Shown: positions 33,429 through 38,175 of the stretch, in pieces
Layout: every line of letters starts with the position of its first letter
How positions within the stretch are numbered: the stretch's first letter is position 1
Assembly: GCA_964411425.1 (NCBI GenBank)
Contig: CAYPKW010000023.1
Coordinates: forward strand, 1-38,175
DNA from: CAYPKW01 sp964411425
Lineage (GTDB): Bacteria; Pseudomonadota; Alphaproteobacteria; Dongiales; Dongiaceae
Length of the DNA stretch: 38,175 nt
Direction of reading: 5' to 3'
Position numbers and translations under genes: made by a program
The notes under the pieces: generated by a model
The model's database searches: none
Told to the model about the DNA's origin: nothing
The model's input: the letters and a program-made list of their open reading frames with translations, nothing else

Positions 33429-35800
33429 AGCGCGTGGGGCGCCACCCGCGCGCCGTAGCGCTCGCCCAGGATCTCGACCTCGAAGCCGCCATCGGCCGCC
33501 GCCGGAACGTAGGCGAGCGCGATACTCTTGCCGAGCCAATGCCCGAAGCCGCCCGAGGTGACGCGGCCGACCGACTTGCCGTCGTGGAAAACGGACTCGT
33601 TGCCGATCGGGTCCACGTCCTTGCAGTCGACGACGAGCGTCCTGAGCCTGCGCGCCGGCGGCTTGGCAAGGTCGCGGGCCGCGGCATCGCGGCCGATGAA
33701 GGCGGGTTTGTCCAGGCGCACGAAGCGCGCCATACCCGCCTCGCCCGGCGTGTAGTCGAGGGTGTATTCGCGCCCCCAACTGCCGTAGCCCTTCTCCAAC
33801 CTGAGCGAGTTGAGCGCGCGCACGCCGAAATGCCTGAGGCCCAGGGGCCGGCCCGCCTCGACGAGAACGTCGTAAACGTGCTGCTGCTGTTCGGGCGCCA
33901 GGTAGATTTCAAAGCCCAGCTCGCCGGTGAACGAGATGCGGATCACCAGCGCCTCGGCGAGACCGACGCTCATCCTCCGCGAGCGCAAGAACGGCAGAGC
34001 GCTGTCGGAGACGTCGGCGCGCGTCACCTTCGCCAACAGCTCGCGCGCCCGCGGTCCCGAGATCGAGAGGCCGACCAGCTCGCCCGTGCGGTCGCGTAGA
34101 GTGACGCCGCGTTCGGGCAGGTGACGCTCGAACCAGCGCATGTAATAGGCGACGGCCGCGGGCGAGCCGACCAGCAGATAGCGGCCGGCGGCAAGCCGCG
34201 TCACGGTGAGGTCGCCGTACAGCCTGCCCTTCGGGCTCAGGAGCGGGCACAGCGCCGTGCCGCCATCGCGCGCCGGCAAACGATTGGTCACCAGTCCGTC
34301 CAGCCACCTCTCCGCCCCCTCGCCGGTCACCTCGAACTTGGCATAGGTCGACGTCTCCCATAGACCGACCGCCGTGCGCACGGCGCGGCACTCCTCTCCC
34401 ACGCGATCGAAGGCGTTCGAGCGCCGGAACGTCGGCGTCTCGAACGGCTCCGCGCCGTCGGTGGCGAACCACAGCGGGTACTCCCAGCCGTAGACGGCGC
34501 CGAACAGGGCGCCCGCCGCCTTCTGGCTGGCATGGACCGGCGTGGTCTTCAGCGGCCGCGCCGCCGGCAGCTCCTCGTTCGGGCAGGTCATGGCGAAGCG
34601 CCGGCGGTAGTTCTCCTCGGTCCTGGCCAGCACGTAACTCTGGTTGGCGTAGTCGCCGAAGCGGGCCACGTCCATGGCGAACACGTCGATGCCCGGTTCG
34701 CCCTCGACGATCCACTCGGCCAGCGCCAGGCCGACGCCGCCGCCCTGGCAGAATCCGGCCATGACGCCGCAGGCGACGTAGAAGTTTCTGACGCCGCGCA
34801 CCGGCCCGATGATCGGGTTGCCGTCCGGGGCGAACACCATGCCGCCATTGACGATCCGCTTGACGCCGCCCTCCTTGAGGCAGGGATAGCGCTCCATGGC
34901 GGTGCTGAGCGCGTCGGACATGCGGTCGAAGTCGGGGGCGATCAACTCGTGGCCGAAATCGGCGGGCGTGCCCTCGACCGACCAGTGCTTGCAGCCGTGC
35001 TCGTAGGTCCCGATCAGAAGCCCCCTGCCCTCCTGGCGCAGGTAGCTTTCGCCCTCGAAGTCCACGGTCATCGGGATTTCCCGGTCGAGCGCGACCACCT
35101 CCTTGATGTCGTTGGTGACCAGGTACTGGTGCTCCATCGGCATGATCGGCAGGCTGACGCCGGCGAGCGCCGCCACCTCGCGGGCCCACAGGCCGCCGGC
35201 ATTTACCACCACCTCGGCCTCGATCGTTCCCTGGGGCGTCACCACCAGCCAACCGTCCTTGCTCGCCCGCAGCTCCACGGCCGGGCACTGGCGATAGATT
35301 TCCGCGCCGTTCTTGCGCGCCGACTTGGCGTAGGCGTTGGTGACGCCGCTCGGGTCGATATGACCGTCGTTGGGGTCGAAGAGCGCGGCCACGAACTGCG
35401 AGGTATCGACCAGCGGGTTGATCCGCCGCGCCTCGTCGAGCGACACGAAGTCGAGGTCGAGGCCCAGGTGGTGCGCCCGCGACCGCTCGGAACGGAACGA
35501 CTCGCGCCGCAGCTCGTTGGCCGCGAGATAGAGACACCCCACGCGATGGATGCTGCAAGACTGGCCCGATTCGCGCTCGATCTCCTGATAGAGCTTGATG
35601 GTGTACGACTGCAGGTACGACATGTTGGCGTCGCCGTTGATGGCGTGCATGCCGCCCGCCGCGTGCCAGGACGAGCCGGAGGTGAGCTCCGAGCGCTCGA
35701 CCAGCACCACGTCCTTCCAGCCGAGCTTGGTGAGATGGTAGAGGACGCTGCACCCCACCACCCCGCCGCCGATCACCACCGCCTGCGCATGGGTCTTCAT
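33395..35800 (-). CDS. Dimethylglycine/sarcosine dehydrogenase-like flavoprotein (FAD + GcvT domains)
   Basis: An 801-residue oxidoreductase. The N-terminal DAO-type FAD domain (about 1-380) has VVIGGGVVGCSVLYHL (8-23) and SGSSWHAAGG, whose histidine (His46) is the covalent FAD site in dimethylglycine and sarcosine dehydrogenases. The central and C-terminal part (about 390-800) is the GcvT-like tetrahydrofolate domain, with GLSISGPRARELLAKV, ISFTGELGFEIYL, FGVRALNSLRLEKGYGSWGREY and the DKPAFIGRDA stretch. Such proteins demethylate dimethylglycine or sarcosine and hand the C1 unit to folate. The ATG overlaps the kbl stop (ATGA). Coupled to tdh-kbl, it fits a pathway of threonine, glycine and methylated amine use. 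The exact amine substrate is uncertain. Confidence 0.85.
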   Translation of the reverse strand: MKTHAQAVVIGGGVVGCSVLYHLTKLGWKDVVLVERSELTSGSSWHAAGGMHAINGDANMSYLQSYTIKLYQEIERESGQSCSIHRVGCLYLAANELRRESFRSERSRAHHLGLDLDFVSLDEARRINPLVDTSQFVAALFDPNDGHIDPSGVTNAYAKSARKNGAEIYRQCPAVELRASKDGWLVVTPQGTIEAEVVVNAGGLWAREVAALAGVSLPIMPMEHQYLVTNDIKEVVALDREIPMTVDFEGESYLRQEGRGLLIGTYEHGCKHWSVEGTPADFGHELIAPDFDRMSDALSTAMERYPCLKEGGVKRIVNGGMVFAPDGNPIIGPVRGVRNFYVACGVMAGFCQGGGVGLALAEWIVEGEPGIDVFAMDVARFGDYANQSYVLARTEENYRRRFAMTCPNEELPAARPLKTTPVHASQKAAGALFGAVYGWEYPLWFATDGAEPFETPTFRRSNAFDRVGEECRAVRTAVGLWETSTYAKFEVTGEGAERWLDGLVTNRLPARDGGTALCPLLSPKGRLYGDLTVTRLAAGRYLLVGSPAAVAYYMRWFERHLPERGVTLRDRTGELVGLSISGPRARELLAKVTRADVSDSALPFLRSRRMSVGLAEALVIRISFTGELGFEIYLAPEQQQHVYDVLVEAGRPLGLRHFGVRALNSLRLEKGYGSWGREYTLDYTPGEAGMARFVRLDKPAFIGRDAAARDLAKPPARRLRTLVVDCKDVDPIGNESVFHDGKSVGRVTSGGFGHWLGKSIALAYVPAAADGGFEVEILGERYGARVAPHALYDPEGARLRG

Positions 35801-37020
35801 CGCCGGGTTCCGTCCCCCTCTCCTATGACGCCGAGCGCGCGGCCCGCCCGAACGAACGCCTCGACCGCCCGGTCCAGGTGCCGGCGCTCGTGCGCCGCCG
35901 AGATCTGCACCCGGATGCGGGCTTCGCCCTTGGGCACCACGGGGTAGGAGAAACCTATCACATAGATGCCGAGGTCGAGGAGGGCCGCCGACATCTTCTG
36001 CGCGAGCGCCGACTCTCCCAGCATGATCGGCACGATCGGGTGCTCGCCCGGCTTGATGGCGAAGCCGGCGTCGGTCATGCGGCCGCGGAAATAGCGCGTA
36101 TTGGCCAGCAGCCGCTGGCGCGGCTCGGCGCTCCGCGACAACAGCTCGAACGCCTTGATGCCGGCGGCCGCGATGGCGGGGGCGAGCGTGTTGGAGAAGA
36201 GATAGGGCCGCGAGCGCTGGCGCAAAATAGCGACCGTCTCCCGGCCCGCGGCGATAAAGCCGCCGGAGCCCCCGCCCAGCGCCTTGCCGAGGGTGGAGGT
36301 GAAGATGTCGATTTCGCCTTGCACGCCATGGTGCTCGGCCGAGCCGTGTCCGCCGGCGCCGAGGAAGCCGGTGCCATGCGAATCGTCCACCGCCACCACC
36401 GCATCGTACCGGCGGGCCAGCGCGACGATCTTGTCGAGGTGCGCCAGGTCGCCGTCCATGCTGAACACGCCGTCGGTGACGACGAGGCGGGTGCGGGCGT
36501 CGCTCGATTCCTGCAATTGCCGGCCGAGATCGTCCATGTCGGCGTGCCGATAGCGGTAACGCCGCGCCTTGCAGAGCCTTATCCCGTCGATGATCGAGGC
36601 GTGGTTCAAGGCGTCGCTGATGACGGCGTCCTCCTCGCCCAGCAGCGTCTCGAACAGGCCGCCGTTGGCGTCGAAGCAGGAGGAATAGAGAATCGCGTCC
36701 TCGGTGCCGAGGAAGCGGGCGATCGTGCGCTCGAGCTCCTTGTGCAGGTCCTGCGTGCCGCAGATGAAGCGCACCGAGGCGAGCCCGAAGCCGCGGTCGT
36801 CGAGCGCCTGGCGCGCCGCGGCGACGATTTCCGGGTGGGTGGCGAAGCCGAGATAATTGTTGGCGCAGAAGTTGAGCACCTCGCGCCCCGAGGCGAGGCG
36901 CACCTCGGCCCCCTGCGGGCCGGCGATGACACGCTCCTCCTTGTAGAGGGCGTCCCTGCGGATCGCATCGAGCTCGCCCGCCAGCCGGACTCGCAGTTTC
37001 CTCCCCGCTTCGCCGCTCAT
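35797..37020 (-). CDS. kbl: 2-amino-3-ketobutyrate CoA ligase (glycine C-acetyltransferase)
   Basis: A 407-residue PLP enzyme that cleaves 2-amino-3-ketobutyrate with CoA to glycine and acetyl-CoA. It has FCANNYLGFATHPE (51-64), SVRFICGTQDLHKELE (82-97), DALNHASIIDG, DGVFSMDGD (183-191), VDDSHGTGFLG (211-221), and the PLP lysine in TSTLGKALGG (Lys246). These are those of KBL and the alpha-oxoamine synthase family, and the GTQDLHKELE form is typical of KBL. It starts at the ATG that overlaps the tdh stop (ATGA), so it is co-translated with Tdh, which makes its unstable substrate. The flavoprotein gene overlaps its end in the same way. Confidence 0.93.
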   Translation of the reverse strand: MSGEAGRKLRVRLAGELDAIRRDALYKEERVIAGPQGAEVRLASGREVLNFCANNYLGFATHPEIVAAARQALDDRGFGLASVRFICGTQDLHKELERTIARFLGTEDAILYSSCFDANGGLFETLLGEEDAVISDALNHASIIDGIRLCKARRYRYRHADMDDLGRQLQESSDARTRLVVTDGVFSMDGDLAHLDKIVALARRYDAVVAVDDSHGTGFLGAGGHGSAEHHGVQGEIDIFTSTLGKALGGGSGGFIAAGRETVAILRQRSRPYLFSNTLAPAIAAAGIKAFELLSRSAEPRQRLLANTRYFRGRMTDAGFAIKPGEHPIVPIMLGESALAQKMSAALLDLGIYVIGFSYPVVPKGEARIRVQISAAHERRHLDRAVEAFVRAGRALGVIGEGDGTRR

Positions 37021-38051
37021 GCCCAGTCGCACACCACCTTGCCGCACTGGCCGCTCGCCATCAGCTCGAAACCCTTCTCGAACTCGGCGATCGGCAGGCG
37101 GTGCGTCAGGACCGGGCGAAGATCGAGGCCGCCCAGCACCATCTGCGTCATCTTGTACCAGGTCTCGAACATTTCGCGGCCGTAGATGCCCTTGATGTGC
37201 AGGCCCTTGAAGATGACCTGGTCCCAGTCGATGCGGGTGTCGCTGGGCAGGATGCCCAGGAGTGCTACGCGCCCGCCGTGGAACATGTGGCGCAGCATGT
37301 CACTGAAGGCCCGCGGGTTGCCCGACATCTCGAGGCCGATGTCGAAGCCCTCGCGGATGTCCTGCTTCGCCATCGCCTCGGACAGCGTCTCGCGCTCAAC
37401 GTTGACGAGGTGCGTCGCCCCCATCTTGCCGGCGAGCGCCAGGCGGTAGTCGTTCACGTCGGTGATGACGACGTGGCGGGCGCCGAGATAGCGGCAGACG
37501 CCGGCGGCGATGATGCCGATCGGACCGGCGCCGGTGATCAGCACGTCCTCGCCCACCATGTCGAAGGAGAGCGCAGAGTGCACGGCGTTGCCGTAGGGAT
37601 CGAAGAAGGCGGCGATCTCGGACGGGACCTGCGGGGGAATCAGCCACAGGTTCGACGCCGGCACGGCGATGAACTCGGCGAAGGCGCCGTCGCGATTGAC
37701 GCCGATGCCCACGGTGTGCGTGCATAGGTGCCGGCGGCCGGCGCGGCAGTTGCGGCACTGGCCGCAGGTGATGTGACCCTCGGCCGAGACCCGATCGCCG
37801 ACCTGGTAGTTGTCCACGCCGGGACCGAGTTCGACGATGCGACCGACGAACTCGTGGCCGATGACGAGCGGCGGGCGGATGGTGCGCCGCGACCATTCGT
37901 CCCACTGATATATGTGCAGGTCGGTGCCGCAGATGGCCGTCTTCTCGACCTCGATCAGCACCTCGTTCATGCCGACCTTCGGCACCGGCACCTCGGCCAT
38001 TGAGATGCCCGGTTCCGGACGACGTTTCACCAGTGCCCGCATGGTCGCCAT
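37017..38051 (-). CDS. tdh: L-threonine 3-dehydrogenase
   Basis: A 344-residue zinc-dependent NAD oxidoreductase of the medium-chain family that oxidises L-threonine to 2-amino-3-ketobutyrate. It has the catalytic zinc cysteine in AICGTDLHIYQWDEW (Cys41), GHEFVG (65-70), structural zinc cysteines in ITCGQCRNCRAGRRHLC (Cys96, 99, 102, 110), the NAD motif GAGPIG near 172, and the family-specific IKGIYGREMFETWYKM. The start at 38051 (MATMRAL) has GGAG about nine bases upstream; ATG at 38042 matches homologue starts as well. The gene is first of a three-gene operon with kbl. The 76 bp beyond 38099 are GC-rich, hold no gene and may contain its promoter. Confidence 0.93.
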   Translation of the reverse strand: MATMRALVKRRPEPGISMAEVPVPKVGMNEVLIEVEKTAICGTDLHIYQWDEWSRRTIRPPLVIGHEFVGRIVELGPGVDNYQVGDRVSAEGHITCGQCRNCRAGRRHLCTHTVGIGVNRDGAFAEFIAVPASNLWLIPPQVPSEIAAFFDPYGNAVHSALSFDMVGEDVLITGAGPIGIIAAGVCRYLGARHVVITDVNDYRLALAGKMGATHLVNVERETLSEAMAKQDIREGFDIGLEMSGNPRAFSDMLRHMFHGGRVALLGILPSDTRIDWDQVIFKGLHIKGIYGREMFETWYKMTQMVLGGLDLRPVLTHRLPIAEFEKGFELMASGQCGKVVCDWA

Positions 38052-38175
38052 CGGCGCGGCTCCGAAATCTCCGCCCCGTCTGGGGCGGATGGCGGACAAC
38101 CTAGCACCGCCGGGAGGGCGGCGTCATGGGCGCGTGGCGGCCGGCGAGGCGGCCTCGGTCGGTTGCGCGGGCCGC

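Noticed and set aside
33909..35753. Second minus-strand frame inside the flavoprotein gene
   Set aside because: The other frame carries the full FAD and GcvT motifs; this one is Arg-rich without motifs.
38100..38175. A gene start at the right edge
   Set aside because: Too short to judge; no open frame with a recognisable start or motif.

Overview
The window is strongly GC-rich, with dense genes, short or overlapping junctions (many ATGA overlaps) and frequent GTG/TTG starts. The gene families (Otn acid-sugar enzymes, dimethylglycine-dehydrogenase-like flavoprotein, Ugp/Msm-type sugar importer, GcvT-fold oxidoreductases) suggest a chromosomal segment of an alphaproteobacterium, perhaps of Rhodospirillales/Hyphomicrobiales type. 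The exact lineage cannot be fixed from the sequence alone. No tRNA, rRNA, CRISPR array or insertion sequence was seen.

Region 1 (1-14694) is an uptake and catabolism island for acid sugars. At the left edge a PotA-like ABC ATPase runs out of the window. Divergent from it are otnI and denD (plus strand), which converge on a long minus-strand operon. Read in transcription order from about 13806 down to 2954, this operon encodes an ABM-fold monooxygenase-like protein, an HpaI-type aldolase, a D-2-hydroxyacid dehydrogenase, a substrate-binding protein, two permeases, an ABC ATPase, an ApnL-like lactonase, OtnK and OtnC. DenD, OtnI, OtnK and OtnC form the known route from D-erythronate through 2-oxo- and 3-oxo-tetronate and 3-oxo-tetronate 4-phosphate to dihydroxyacetone phosphate plus CO2. 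The lactonase probably supplies the acid from a lactone, and the transporter imports it. An SDR dehydrogenase is divergent from the operon head.

Region 2 (14695-18078) holds a 67-residue protein of unknown function, a CocE/NonD-type serine hydrolase with a long C-terminal extension, and a small secreted protein of unknown function.

Region 3 (18127-30443) is a glycan locus: UDP-glucuronate decarboxylase (UDP-xylose synthesis), UDP-glucose 4-epimerase, five glycosyltransferase proteins and a SAM methyltransferase. Two of the transferases are unusually large. One (about 1116 residues) fuses a GT4-like half to a GT2 half and a duplicated C-terminal module; the other (835 residues) carries three C-terminal repeats after its GT2 domain. 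Base composition is patchy, with some genes visibly more AT-rich than the rest. No flippase, polymerase or export gene is present here.

Region 4 (30548-38051) is central metabolism: an iron-type alcohol dehydrogenase, glpD, and a translationally coupled tdh-kbl-flavoprotein operon that would convert threonine to glycine and acetyl-CoA and oxidise a methylated glycine-type amine. GlpD also yields dihydroxyacetone phosphate, the end product of the Otn pathway, although no regulatory link between the regions is visible.
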